Counted from the first letter of the stretch, positions 35,873 to 45,348 are shown. The stretch: DNA of 61,782 nt from Dysgonamonadaceae bacterium (GCA_031253625.1 JAIRVZ010000084.1:1-61782); one strand, 5' to 3'. Numbers and translations are program-made. Notes: generated by a model not told the origin, from the sequence alone.

Positions 35873-36877
35873 CTACCACAATAATTCATCATCTTTGTTG
35901 AAAAAGGCATCTAATCTTCTTAATAAGATAAATTTACCATCAGTATGATTTAATCTGACCAAATATTCTTTACCGTATGATGTCATAATGAAAGAAAACA
36001 TCAGTCCCGGAACAATTAAAATATCAGGATATTTAGTTGTAAATTTTCCTTCAAAAGTAAAATTATCATCTGCAAACTGTAAAGGGTAGAAACCAACATC
36101 TGTTGCAATAAATGGTCGTTTGTTTATAACAAGCGCATAAATTCCTGTAGGTTTTTTGTTTCCTTTGAATTTAATTATATTTCTCCTTATGCTCACATTC
36201 GCCAAAGTATCATCCGGAATTTGGTTTTTAAATGAATCGTAAGAAAAATATAAGCCATTTTTGTATTCAGGATTATTGTAAATATAGATATCTCTTTTGG
36301 CGATACTATCTGGTGAAATTATTTCTGTATAGTTAAGCAAACGGTCTGTATTGCCTTTTTTTGTCAAATTATTAACAATCGCATTTGCAAATATTTGGCT
36401 GCTAAAATCCAAAATTTTACTTTCTCTTCTAGATTTTATTCTTTCAACTTGATCGTAACTTTCAACGGGCAAATATAAATTCCCACTCTTCTCATATATA
36501 TCTGCTTGAAATACAACATTAAAATATGTTTCCTCATTCCAACGAGAAGTTTTCTCAAAACGTCTTATAAGAGCAAGTTTTCTCAAAACAACAACCATTG
36601 TATCTTTTCTATCCACACCTGCAATAATATCGTTGACATATTTGCTTATTTGCACCGATAATCCGGGTTTTACAACAACAGTGTAATCATTTATTGTACC
36701 AAGATATTTTTTATTTAAAGCATTTCGCTTATCAATCAATTGAACATAACTGTAAGACGAATTACTAATACTCTGTTCTGATATTGGCAAAATAAATTCC
36801 ATCAACCTTTTTTGTGTCTGAGCAAAAGAATTTATTGCCAACACTGTAAAAATTGAAATAAAAATGATTCTTTTCAT
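35873..36877 (-). CDS. Exported protein of unknown function
   Basis: Protein of 334 residues that I do not recognise. A signal peptide (MKRIIFISIF to NSFAQ) supports a start at 36877 rather than the ATG at 36922. The mature part is soluble and rich in aromatic and charged residues, with no Cys, no membrane helix and no obvious catalytic motif. It appears to be a single-gene unit between the AspT-like transporter and the toxin-antitoxin pair. Periplasmic or outer-membrane-associated location is inferred. Confidence 0.75.
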   Translation of the reverse strand: MKRIIFISIFTVLAINSFAQTQKRLMEFILPISEQSISNSSYSYVQLIDKRNALNKKYLGTINDYTVVVKPGLSVQISKYVNDIIAGVDRKDTMVVVLRKLALIRRFEKTSRWNEETYFNVVFQADIYEKSGNLYLPVESYDQVERIKSRRESKILDFSSQIFANAIVNNLTKKGNTDRLLNYTEIISPDSIAKRDIYIYNNPEYKNGLYFSYDSFKNQIPDDTLANVSIRRNIIKFKGNKKPTGIYALVINKRPFIATDVGFYPLQFADDNFTFEGKFTTKYPDILIVPGLMFSFIMTSYGKEYLVRLNHTDGKFILLRRLDAFFNKDDELLW

Positions 36878-37000
36878 ATTTTCTTGCTGTGTTATTATTG
36901 TAAATTTATTTATCATTGACAAGAAATTCCCTCGTTAAACAAAAATTTTGAAATACGCACAAATGTAAAAATAATTCTTTCTGATATCAAAAAAATGTCT

Positions 37001-37008
37001 TAAATTTG
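37001..37008 (+). promoter_or_regulatory. Candidate -7 box of the toxin-antitoxin pair
   Basis: TAAATTTG is a full TAnnTTTG match 40 bases before the antitoxin ATG at 37048. The -33 position reads TTTC (36978-36981) with a 19-base spacer, one mismatch from consensus. Confidence 0.55.
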
Positions 37009-37047
37009 CTGTTTCTAAATACAAAGAAATTTTATAACAAAAACGCT

Positions 37048-37215
37048 ATGGAAACAAAAGTGTACAATAAATCAAAAGGCATTGTTACTCCTTATGACTT
37101 TACTGAAAAGGAGCTTTTAAAAGAAATCAGAAAAGCTGAAAATGGTAATTTTTACCCTATTGAACAACTAAAACAAAAAATGATGGCATGGATGGAGTTA
37201 CAGAAAAGAAAGTAG
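37048..37215 (+). CDS. Short antitoxin-like protein
   Basis: Protein of 55 residues, charged, ending in EQLKQKMMAWMELQKRK, a helix of the kind that antitoxins pack against RelE/ParE toxins. The stop lies 28 bases inside the downstream toxin ORF, the usual order and overlap for type II modules. The start is placed at the ATG at 37048, since the frame opens further only through a TTG at 37006. No DNA-binding domain is visible in so short a protein, so autoregulation is uncertain. Confidence 0.7.
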   Translation: METKVYNKSKGIVTPYDFTEKELLKEIRKAENGNFYPIEQLKQKMMAWMELQKRK

Positions 37216-37520
37216 TCTATTCTGACTTTGTTATACCAGACCTTCAAGAAATTTTCAACTATGGCAAAGAGACTTTTGGCATTTTTTATGCAGAACGGTA
37301 TGTTTTGAATATTATTGAGGAAATTAATTCCTTAAAAATACATTACCTTTTACATCCCCAATGTAGCCGGATAGAAACAAAGTCTAAAATCTACAGGAAT
37401 ATCATTGTTGGTTCTCATTTGGTTATATATCGAATCAGTGAGAAAATTGAGGTATTAAGAGTTATGCACTCTGCATCCAGCAATAACAAAATAAAGAAGA
37501 TTAAACAAATTCAAACTTAA
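37188..37520 (+). CDS. ParE/RelE-superfamily toxin
   Basis: Protein of 110 residues with the ParE/RelE pattern: SDFVIPDLQEIFNYGKETFG at the N-terminus, a central Arg-bearing strand (YRNIIVGSHLVIYRI) and the final VLRVMHSASSNN strand. RelE members cleave mRNA at the ribosome and ParE members target gyrase; the sequence does not decide between them, although the central Y-R-x-I-x-x-x-x-x-x-x-Y-R pattern favours the ParE side. Probably translated from the ATG at 37188 in overlap with the antitoxin. Confidence 0.85.
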   Translation: MDGVTEKKVVYSDFVIPDLQEIFNYGKETFGIFYAERYVLNIIEEINSLKIHYLLHPQCSRIETKSKIYRNIIVGSHLVIYRISEKIEVLRVMHSASSNNKIKKIKQIQT

Positions 37521-37556
37521 AAAGAAAGCTTTTACAAGAATATCAATATTCTTTGC

Positions 37557-37564
37557 TACTTTTG
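37557..37564 (+). promoter_or_regulatory. Candidate -7 box for thrA
   Basis: TACTTTTG fits TAnnTTTG and ends 22 bases before the thrA ATG at 37587. The -33 position is AT-rich without a clean TTTG. No riboswitch or leader peptide is visible between the toxin stop (37520) and thrA. Confidence 0.5.
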
Positions 37565-37586
37565 TAACTCCTAAATTTTTAGAATA

Positions 37587-40022
37587 ATGAAAGTAATGAA
37601 ATTTGGCGGAACATCCGTAGGTTCCGTGAAAAGCATTTTAAATGTTAAGCAAATTATTGAAGGGGTTAAAGAACCCATTGTTGTTGTCGTTTCCGCTTTA
37701 GACGGAATAACCGACCAGTTGATTCTCACATCGAAATTGGCCGCTCAAGGCGATTATACTTATGAAAAAGAGTATAATCAGATGGTAAGTCGCCATATTG
37801 AAATGGTTGAAGCTGTGATAACAGACACGACGACGAGAAATAACGTACTGAAAGAAGTTGTTTCGATTCTCGACGAATTGGGAAATATATATAAAGGTGT
37901 ATTTTTGATACAAGATTTGTCGTTCAAAACATCAGACATCATTGTAAGTTATGGAGAACGCCTTTCTTCTTTGATTGTAAATAACATGATCAAAGGCAGC
38001 AAGTTGTATGATGCCCGTGAATTTATCAAAACAGAAAAACAGTCGGAAAAGCATATTGTTGATTTTGGAACAACGAATAAACTGATTCAATCTCAATTCA
38101 AAGAGATGCCCAAAGTGGCTATCGTCCCCGGATTTATTTCAAGTAATGTGACTTCAGGAGAAGTCTCGAATTTAGGTCGAGGCGGTTCTGATTATACGGC
38201 CTCCATTATCGCTGCAGCATTGAACGCATCTATTTTGGAGATTTGGACTGATGTCGATGGTTTCATGACTGCCGATCCGAAAGTAATCAGTAATGCGTAT
38301 GTCATAGAAGAAATGACGTATATAGAAGCTATGGAATTGTGCAATTTCGGAGCAAAAGCGATATATCCTCCGACCATTTTCCCGGCTTATCATCACAATA
38401 TTCCCATTCAACTTAAAAACACTTTTAATCCGGATGCTCCGGGAACTCATATTGCTAAAGAAAAAAAATCAACAGGAAAGGCTATCATAGGCATTTCTTC
38501 TATCGACGATACCTGTTTGATTACCGTACAAGGGCTTGGAATGGTTGGCGTTATCGGTGTAAACTATCGTATATTCAAGGCGTTAACTAAAGCCTCTATC
38601 AGTGTTTTCATGGTTTCGCAGGCATCTTCCGAAAATACGACTTCATTTGCTGTGAAAAATGCCGATGCCGATTTGGCTGTCGATGTGTTGAAGAAAGAAT
38701 TTGCTTTAGAGTTGGCTCAAGGAGAACTCAACGATATTAAAGCTGAAAAAGATTTGGCTACATTGGCTATCGTTGGGGAAAATATGAAACGTACTCCGGG
38801 CATTGCAGGTAAACTTTTCGGCACACTCGGTCGTAGTGGTATCAGTGTAATCGCTTGTGCACAAGGTGCATCCGAAACAAATATTTCTTTTGTTATCAAA
38901 AAAGAAGACTTGCGGAAAGCGCTGAACTCCATTCACGATTCTTTCTTCCTCGCAGATTATCAGGTGTTGAATGTTTTTCTTGCCGGAACAGGAACCGTTG
39001 GCGGAGATTTGCTAAGTCAGATTAAACAGCAACAGCCATTGCTTTTGGCTCAAAACAGCCTGAAATTTCGTGTCGTTGGAATTGCCGATATCGACAGCGT
39101 AATTTTTGATCGGAAGGGTATTGAATTGGAAAATTATCAAGAAACGTTGCGCACAAAAGGCCAACCGACAACTCCCGAATTTTTGAGAGATGAAATCTTG
39201 AAAATGAATATTTTTAATTCTGTTTTTGTAGATTGCACGGCAAGTCCTCAAATTGCTGCTTTGTATGAAGATTTTCTTTCTCATAATATTTCGGTAGTAG
39301 CAGCCAATAAAATTGCGGCATCGTCGGCTTACGATAATTACCTCAATTTAAAAGAAATTGCTCGCAAAAAAGGGATTAAGTATCTCTTTGAAACCAATGT
39401 CGGAGCAGGACTTCCTATCATCAACACGATGAATGCACTAATTAACAGTGGAGATAAAATCTTAAAGCTCCAAGCTGTTTTATCGGGAACTTTGAACTTT
39501 ATATTTAACACAATCAGTGCTGAAATTCCTTTGAGCAAAGCGATTCTGATGGCCCAAGAGGCTGGTTTTTCAGAGCCTGACCCACGCATTGATTTGAGCG
39601 GAACCGATGTCATTCGTAAGTTGGTAATTCTTTCGCGTGAAGCAGGTTATCGTGTAGAACAAGCTGATGTAATTAAAAATCTGTTTATCCCCGACAAATA
39701 CTTCCAAGGCTCTTTAAAAGATTTTTGGAAAACAATTCCCGAAATGAATGCGGAATTTGAGGCTAAACGCAAAAAGCTTGAAACAGAAGGAAAAAAATAT
39801 CGTTTTGTTGCAGAGATGGATAACGGAAGTTGCAAAGTCGGATTGCAGGAAGTAGACCGAAGTCATCCTTTCTACGAATTAGAAGGCAGCAATAACATTA
39901 TCATGATAACAACCGAACGTTATAACGAATATCCGATGATTATCAAAGGATATGGCGCAGGAGCGAGCGTAACGGCTGCGGGCGTTTTTGCGGATATTAT
40001 TTCTATTGCAAATATTCGGTAA
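37587..40022 (+). CDS. thrA: Bifunctional aspartate kinase / homoserine dehydrogenase
   Basis: Fused enzyme of 811 residues for the first and third steps from aspartate to threonine and methionine. The aspartokinase domain (about 1-290) opens with VMKFGGTSVG and has NLGRGGSDYTA and WTDVDGFMTADP. Tandem ACT-type regulatory regions (about 310-460) follow, suggesting feedback control by threonine. The homoserine dehydrogenase domain (about 465-811) has the NAD-binding GTGTVGGDLL, FVDCTAS and FETNVGAGLPIINT. Length matches ThrA/MetL fusions. An alternative start at 37596 (MKFGG) is possible. Confidence 0.97.
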   Translation: MKVMKFGGTSVGSVKSILNVKQIIEGVKEPIVVVVSALDGITDQLILTSKLAAQGDYTYEKEYNQMVSRHIEMVEAVITDTTTRNNVLKEVVSILDELGNIYKGVFLIQDLSFKTSDIIVSYGERLSSLIVNNMIKGSKLYDAREFIKTEKQSEKHIVDFGTTNKLIQSQFKEMPKVAIVPGFISSNVTSGEVSNLGRGGSDYTASIIAAALNASILEIWTDVDGFMTADPKVISNAYVIEEMTYIEAMELCNFGAKAIYPPTIFPAYHHNIPIQLKNTFNPDAPGTHIAKEKKSTGKAIIGISSIDDTCLITVQGLGMVGVIGVNYRIFKALTKASISVFMVSQASSENTTSFAVKNADADLAVDVLKKEFALELAQGELNDIKAEKDLATLAIVGENMKRTPGIAGKLFGTLGRSGISVIACAQGASETNISFVIKKEDLRKALNSIHDSFFLADYQVLNVFLAGTGTVGGDLLSQIKQQQPLLLAQNSLKFRVVGIADIDSVIFDRKGIELENYQETLRTKGQPTTPEFLRDEILKMNIFNSVFVDCTASPQIAALYEDFLSHNISVVAANKIAASSAYDNYLNLKEIARKKGIKYLFETNVGAGLPIINTMNALINSGDKILKLQAVLSGTLNFIFNTISAEIPLSKAILMAQEAGFSEPDPRIDLSGTDVIRKLVILSREAGYRVEQADVIKNLFIPDKYFQGSLKDFWKTIPEMNAEFEAKRKKLETEGKKYRFVAEMDNGSCKVGLQEVDRSHPFYELEGSNNIIMITTERYNEYPMIIKGYGAGASVTAAGVFADIISIANIR

Positions 40023-40026
40023 ATTT

Positions 40027-40070
40027 TTTTTGAGACACATATCCTTATGTGCCTATGTGTTTCAAAAAAT
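40027..40070. terminator. Hairpin between thrA and gldB
   Basis: TTTTTTGAGACACATA (40027-40042) pairs with 40055-40070 (TATGTGTTTCAAAAAA) with one mismatch and a 12-base loop. The A/T-rich stem ends make it a possible bidirectional terminator, although the T-run lies inside the stem. It lies only 14 bases before the gldB start. Confidence 0.45.
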
Positions 40071-40083
40071 AACTTTAAATATT

Positions 40084-41070
40084 ATGAAACATAAATTTAT
40101 TTTGGTTTTTCTGTGCAGTTTCTTTTGTTTGAGTTGCACCAATCCGAAAGCATTTGGAGAGGATTCTTTATCTATTAGAATCAATCGGTTCGATGTAGAT
40201 TTATATCAGTTTTTGCAAAATAAAACAGCCGACGAGGAGTTTTTACAAAAGGATTCTTTGTTTCTGAATGTTTTTGGAGAAAGAGTTGTTTTTATCGGCA
40301 CAACCGATTCTGTCGGTTTTTTCGAACGTTTGCGATATTTCTTTTCAGAACCGACTTTAAGGAGTTTGTATGGAAAACAACAGGAAGTTTTTGCTGATGT
40401 AACTCCTTTTGAAAAGGAACTTTCTACAAGTTTCAGTTTGTTGTTGAAAGAATTTTCTCAATTAACGTTGCCTCAAATTTATATGCACGTTTCCGGACTA
40501 AATCAGAATATTATAGTGACTGATTCTATCCTTTCTCTCTCTGCCGATAAATATTTGGGCTCGGATTTCCCTCTTTATCAAGAGTTTTTCTACGATTATC
40601 AAAGGCAAAGAATGCGTCCCGAACAAGTTGTTCCCGATTATCTTTTGGGTTTCCTGTATTCGGAATTGCCGTTTGAAGGAAATGAAAATGCCTTGTTAGA
40701 CAGAATGTTATATGAAGGAAAAATTCATTATATCCTGTCTCAAATATTAACCGAAAGGGATGCTTGGGAAACTTTTGGTTACACAAAAGAGCAATATGAG
40801 TGGTGTGTAAAAAGTGAGGACCGTATTTGGAAAACGATATTGCAACAAAAGCAGTTATACACTACCGATTATATGATAACATCGCAATTTATAAATGATG
40901 CGCCTTATACTGCTCCTTTAACAGATTCTTCTCCCGGAAGGGTAGGAGTGTGGGTTGGTTATCGCATAGTGTCATCGTTTATGAAAAATCATCCCAAAAT
41001 AACTTTTAGTGAATTGATTGAGATGACTAATTATCAAGATTTTTTGAAGGAGGCAAGATATAAGCCCTAA
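40084..41070 (+). CDS. gldB: Gliding motility lipoprotein GldB-like
   Basis: Lipoprotein of 328 residues, lipobox CFFCLSC. IRINRFDVDLYQFLQ near the mature N-terminus, the central VPDYLLGFLYSELPFEG and the final GRVGVWVGYRIVSSFMKN are GldB family features. GldB was described in Flavobacterium gliding and is also found in non-gliding Bacteroidetes, where its job is unclear; presence is consistent with the T9SS substrates in this window. Start 40084 (MKHKFI) gives a proper lipoprotein signal, while the frame from 39988 overlaps thrA. Confidence 0.88.
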   Translation: MKHKFILVFLCSFFCLSCTNPKAFGEDSLSIRINRFDVDLYQFLQNKTADEEFLQKDSLFLNVFGERVVFIGTTDSVGFFERLRYFFSEPTLRSLYGKQQEVFADVTPFEKELSTSFSLLLKEFSQLTLPQIYMHVSGLNQNIIVTDSILSLSADKYLGSDFPLYQEFFYDYQRQRMRPEQVVPDYLLGFLYSELPFEGNENALLDRMLYEGKIHYILSQILTERDAWETFGYTKEQYEWCVKSEDRIWKTILQQKQLYTTDYMITSQFINDAPYTAPLTDSSPGRVGVWVGYRIVSSFMKNHPKITFSELIEMTNYQDFLKEARYKP

Positions 41071-41083
41071 AAATTAGAAAAAA

Positions 41084-41497
41084 TCATAGTAACATAACGA
41101 GGGTACCTGCAAGAATCAATATTCCGCCGATAATAACTTTCGCGCTTACGGTTTCTCCCAAAAAGATAAAAGCAAGTATCATAACGAAAACAATGCTCAA
41201 TTTATCGATTGGTGCCACTTTGGAAACATCGCCTGTTTCTAATGCTTTGAAGTAGAAAATCCAAGAAAGGCCGGTAGCTATGCCTGATAGTACCAAAAAA
41301 ATCAGGTTGGTACGGTTTAATTCTTTTACTTCTTTTATTTGTCCGCTGAACAAGACAATTCCCCAAGCTAACAGTAAGACGACACCTGTGCGTATCGCTG
41401 TAGCCACGTTTCCGTTGATGCCTTTAATGCCTACTTTGGCTAAAATAGCAGTGAGGGCGGCAAAAACAGCGGATAAAAGAGCATACCATTTCCACAT
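41084..41497 (-). CDS. Small EamA-domain membrane protein
   Basis: Protein of 137 residues with four to five helices covering one EamA (DMT superfamily) repeat, whereas full-size drug/metabolite exporters carry two. The motif LAKVGIKGINGNVATAIRT near the start and FLGETVSAKVIIGGILILAG at the end are typical. Probably acts as a dimer. Substrate unknown. Downstream of the beta-barrel protein gene with 12 bases between, so likely cotranscribed. Confidence 0.9.
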   Translation of the reverse strand: MWKWYALLSAVFAALTAILAKVGIKGINGNVATAIRTGVVLLLAWGIVLFSGQIKEVKELNRTNLIFLVLSGIATGLSWIFYFKALETGDVSKVAPIDKLSIVFVMILAFIFLGETVSAKVIIGGILILAGTLVMLL

Positions 41498-41509
41498 TTT
41501 AGTATTTAG

Positions 41510-44440
41510 TTATTCTCTGATTCTCATGCCTCCACCTTGACCTCTGCCACCTTGTCCTCTTTCTCGTATTATCATAGGCCCTTCGGGTTGCATATCTTGT
41601 GCCGATGCGTTTCCTCCGGGGAATACTTGGAATTTGTAGATGAAACTACACATAAAAAACCTTGAAAGAACAGTGGATTCTCTATCGGTTGTAAAGCTGT
41701 TTCTAACATCGTGAGTAAGGGTTTTACGATCTTGCAGTATGTCATAAATACTAAGTTTAACGGTTCCTGCTCCTGCTTTCGAATTGAATAATTGTTTGGA
41801 TAGGGCTGCATTCCAAATGGTTTGGCTTGTATTAAATCCTGTATTGTATCCACTTCTGAATTGGCAACTTATGTCCGACTCAAAAGTGAAATTATGAGGA
41901 AGATACCATGTTGTATATCCTCCTGCCGAATAATCGTAAGTATCTCTGTTGTTTTGAGGTTGCAATCTATTGTTTACATTTTGATAAGAGATACCACCAT
42001 TGACTCCCAAATCAAATAATTCCGACCGGTAATTGACATTTACTCTATCCATTATAGTGAAACTTTTGGTGGTATTTTGAAATCCATTGGTATAGCCTGC
42101 CAAGTTACGGTAAGACAACATCGCAAAACTTGAAACCGTGAACTTTTTATTCCGTAAAGGAGTATTAAACATACCACGCAGTTGAGCATCCCAATTACCA
42201 CTTACGTTTTCGTAAGTTGTTTGTATTCTCCCTGCAGTGTCACTTGTGAGTACTTCTACAATATCGCTGAGTGTAAAGCTTCCTCGGAAATCGAAATTAT
42301 AGAAAAATTGAGTTTCCGGAACAAATTTGCTAAATCGAGCAGAAAAGTTATTCGTATAACTTGGTTTCAAAGCGGAATTTCCTTTGATAGTATTCATAGG
42401 GTCACTTACATCAAGTATTGATAACTGATTAGGCGTAGGTTGAACCATATCTCCCGAATAATCGATACGCAAATTAGTTCGTGGGCCAAACAAATAATTG
42501 AAATTTACATTAGGGGAAAATCTTGGCTTATTTTGAACAACAGGTTTGTTTGCAAGAGAATCTCCGATTATGTTAGAAAATCGACCTTCGTAAGTAGCCG
42601 GATATATTTGAAGTCCATCTACACTCGGAATATAGGTATAGTTTGTCGATGAAGACGGATCGATATTCAAACCAACAGTATAATTATACTTTGCTCTTAC
42701 CGATTTGAAAGCCAAGTTTACGCGCTGGGTGATAGCATCTCTGACGTTACTCCGACTTTGTTGCATGTTTTGACTCCATTGTTGATGATCGGGAACAGTA
42801 TCCAAATCATAAGTGCTGTTTACATTTTCCGAATAATTTTTATTGAAACGATAAGAGGCTTGAATAAAATTGCTGTTTCCTATCGGCTCTACATAAGTTA
42901 CAGAAAAACCGTATCTTGTCGAATAATTGTTATTTAATAATTGTTGTGTAGCTATTGAATCCCTGTTGTAAAGTCCACCTTCGTAAATATTCTTGAGGTA
43001 AGTATATTCTCCATTTGAGTAGCTGGTGTTGTAGTTTCCGTTAATTGATGCAGAAATTACTCTTCCCTGCTTGTTTAATTTTCTTGCAAATTCGAGCGTT
43101 GCACCTGTTTGATAACCTTCGCCCCAGTTGTAGGAATGAGATCGTCCGTCGAATAAAGTGTCTTTTCCTGCGGCAGCCAGCATGTTGAATCTGCTGAAAT
43201 CCCGGTCTTCCGTACTGTTACTTTTGTTATAGCTGAAATTCGGTCTGAAAATAACTGTAGTACTGCTATCCGGTCGCCATTCCATTCTGAATCCTACATT
43301 GAAATTATCAGAAATATCGTTGTTCCTACTATTTGTTCTATCTTTCAGTCTTGTCGGATTTTGCGCCCTTTTGTCTTCATTATATGTTTTTTCGGTTATG
43401 TTGTTAGATTCTCTATCCGAACTGTTGTACGAAATATCTCCATTTAAAGAAAGTTTTTTGGAAATTTCTTTATTCATATTAAAAGCAAAATTTTCGGAGG
43501 TGTTGATTCCACCCATTCCTCTACGCATACCGCGCATTCCGCCAAACCGGTTTCCTCCTAAATCGGAAGCTCCCATGTTGTTGGTGTTATTGGCACGAAT
43601 CAATAATGTATAGCGGTCGTTGTCGGTCATGTTATTGATCATGGCTCCGGTTTCGTAGCGCAAATTACCTTTGTCGGTTCCTTTGAGAATGTCGTGTCCT
43701 AATCCGGCCATGGCATTTCCCATGGTGCCTTTTTTCATTCCTTCGCGGATAGTGAGGTTGATAACCGTTTCTTCGTCACCATCGTCAAATCCGGTCAAGC
43801 GAGCCATATCAGATCTTCGATCATGGACTTGTACTTTTTTTACCATTTCGGCAGGAAGATTCTTGGATGCTACTTTGGGGTCGTCGGAAAAAAATTCTTT
43901 ACCGTCGACCAAAATCTTTTTGATTTCTTTTCCGTTGATGGTGATGTTACCATCTTTATCAACTTCTGCTCCCGGTAATTTTTTAAGCAATTCTTCTAAA
44001 GCGGCATTTTGTGGAGTTTTGAAAGAATCGGCATCGTATTCGATTGTGTCGCCCTTGACGACTACTTCCGGCACTTTTCCTACAACGACTGTTTCTTTTA
44101 AAAGTATATCGTCGGTTGCAAGCGAAATGGTACCCACATTAGTTGTAGCATTGGCTCCGGAAAGAGTTACCGGTTTATAAACCGGCTTATATCCCACATA
44201 CGTTACGTTGATGAGAAAATTTCCTTTGGATACGCCACGCAGGGTAAATACACCCTTAGCATCACTCATGTTTCCGGAAACAAAAGAACTGTCTTTTGCA
44301 TTTAATAAACTAACGGTCGCAAAATCAACCGGTTCTTTAGTGGTATTATCAACAATAATTCCTGTTATAGAGAGATTGTTCTGACCAAAAAGGGTAAAAG
44401 AACAAAACAAAAATACCCAAAATGCCTTAAAGGATTTCAT
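41510..44440 (-). CDS. TonB-receptor-like outer membrane beta-barrel protein
   Basis: Outer-membrane protein of 976 residues. After the signal peptide (ending LFGQ) comes a carboxypeptidase-regulatory-like beta-sandwich (about 15-100, ITGIIVDNTTKEPVDFATVSL), a plug-like region (about 125-230, LEELLKKLPGAEVDKDGNITINGKEIKKILVDG is one stretch of it in positions 130-162), and a long beta-barrel of the OMP_b-brl_3 type. No SusD partner is adjacent, so it is not a classical SusCD pair. The C-terminus carries a Gly/Arg/Gln-rich tail (RGQGGRGQGGG). The start 44440 (MKSFKAF) is chosen for its signal peptide over the ATG at 44485. Substrate unknown. Confidence 0.88.
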   Translation of the reverse strand: MKSFKAFWVFLFCSFTLFGQNNLSITGIIVDNTTKEPVDFATVSLLNAKDSSFVSGNMSDAKGVFTLRGVSKGNFLINVTYVGYKPVYKPVTLSGANATTNVGTISLATDDILLKETVVVGKVPEVVVKGDTIEYDADSFKTPQNAALEELLKKLPGAEVDKDGNITINGKEIKKILVDGKEFFSDDPKVASKNLPAEMVKKVQVHDRRSDMARLTGFDDGDEETVINLTIREGMKKGTMGNAMAGLGHDILKGTDKGNLRYETGAMINNMTDNDRYTLLIRANNTNNMGASDLGGNRFGGMRGMRRGMGGINTSENFAFNMNKEISKKLSLNGDISYNSSDRESNNITEKTYNEDKRAQNPTRLKDRTNSRNNDISDNFNVGFRMEWRPDSSTTVIFRPNFSYNKSNSTEDRDFSRFNMLAAAGKDTLFDGRSHSYNWGEGYQTGATLEFARKLNKQGRVISASINGNYNTSYSNGEYTYLKNIYEGGLYNRDSIATQQLLNNNYSTRYGFSVTYVEPIGNSNFIQASYRFNKNYSENVNSTYDLDTVPDHQQWSQNMQQSRSNVRDAITQRVNLAFKSVRAKYNYTVGLNIDPSSSTNYTYIPSVDGLQIYPATYEGRFSNIIGDSLANKPVVQNKPRFSPNVNFNYLFGPRTNLRIDYSGDMVQPTPNQLSILDVSDPMNTIKGNSALKPSYTNNFSARFSKFVPETQFFYNFDFRGSFTLSDIVEVLTSDTAGRIQTTYENVSGNWDAQLRGMFNTPLRNKKFTVSSFAMLSYRNLAGYTNGFQNTTKSFTIMDRVNVNYRSELFDLGVNGGISYQNVNNRLQPQNNRDTYDYSAGGYTTWYLPHNFTFESDISCQFRSGYNTGFNTSQTIWNAALSKQLFNSKAGAGTVKLSIYDILQDRKTLTHDVRNSFTTDRESTVLSRFFMCSFIYKFQVFPGGNASAQDMQPEGPMIIRERGQGGRGQGGGMRIRE

Positions 44441-44544
44441 GACTAATGCGATAAGTTTGAAAATTAATAAAATAGCGACCCGCAAAGATAGACTTTTTTA
44501 GTCTATAGAAAGTTTAAATGTATTGTTATTTTTTCTAAATATTG

Positions 44545-45348
44545 CTATGAATTCAGATATTTTCTATTGGAATTTTCTTGCAAAATGTGCATTTGTTGAA
44601 TAGCGATTTGATTTAATTTTATCAATCTGTCGCGTTGCGAGATGCCATCATTTATCAAAACTGCATTGATATTTTCCATATTTGAAAGACAAATCAATTC
44701 ATTAATTGTTGCATAATCTCGTATATTGCCTTTCAAATCGGGATTTTGGCTGTGCCACTCTTTTGCAGTCATTCCAAAAAGTGCCACGTTTAAAACATCT
44801 GCCTCGTTGGCATAAATGTATGAAATTTGCAAAGGGGTAAGTTCGGCCGGTATTAAATTGTGTTTAATTGCATCGGTGTGTATATGGTAATTTATTTTCG
44901 CTAATTCGCGTTTTGCTGTCCAGCCGATTGCATTTTGTTCTTCTTCTTTTAGCCGTTGATAATCTTTAATAAGATAAAATTTGAACTCAGGACTAATCCA
45001 CATCGCAAATTCAAAAGCAATATCTTTGTGTGCATAAGTACCGCCATAACGCCCTGCTTTCGCTCGTATGCTTATAACATTGGTTTTTTCTACTAATTCT
45101 TTTGCGCTGATTTTGAAATTATTAAGTCCTGCTTGACTTTTAATTGTAGCGAATTCGCCATAATTAAAATTAGAATTATATACTTTTTCCCAGATTCCAA
45201 TATACTCTAATGTATTTCTGTTTCGTAACCAATCAGAAACAAAAAACTCACCGTCTTTAGCTTTTATCATATCTGTAATGCAGATATAATCTTCGTTATT
45301 GATTCGCAGAATGGTTATTTCTGTATTTTTTACAGTTAGTTTTGCCAT
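44545..45348 (-). CDS. KilA-N domain protein
   Basis: Protein of 267 residues with an N-terminal KilA-N fold (EDYICITDMIKAKDGEFFVSDWLRNRNTLEYIGIWE), a DNA-binding domain of phage and large DNA virus origin. The middle (GRYGGTYAHKDIAFEFAMWISPEFKFYLI) is the conserved second half of the domain, and the C-terminal 120 residues resemble the accessory region of chromosomal KilA-N proteins in Bacteroidetes. No integrase, capsid or tail gene is nearby, so it is a solitary gene rather than part of an intact prophage. Target unknown. Confidence 0.88.
   Translation of the reverse strand: MAKLTVKNTEITILRINNEDYICITDMIKAKDGEFFVSDWLRNRNTLEYIGIWEKVYNSNFNYGEFATIKSQAGLNNFKISAKELVEKTNVISIRAKAGRYGGTYAHKDIAFEFAMWISPEFKFYLIKDYQRLKEEEQNAIGWTAKRELAKINYHIHTDAIKHNLIPAELTPLQISYIYANEADVLNVALFGMTAKEWHSQNPDLKGNIRDYATINELICLSNMENINAVLINDGISQRDRLIKLNQIAIQQMHILQENSNRKYLNS

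Noticed and set aside
37521-37586. Riboswitch or leader-peptide attenuator ahead of thrA
   Set aside because: Only 66 bases of AT-rich sequence, with no Thr/Ile codon run and no paired stem-loops.
41510-44440. SusC of a SusCD polysaccharide locus
   Set aside because: No SusD-like lipoprotein adjoins it and the barrel is of the OMP_b-brl_3 type.
44545-45348. Prophage around the KilA-N gene
   Set aside because: Flanking genes are an outer-membrane receptor and an ABC exporter; no integrase, portal, capsid or tail genes were seen.
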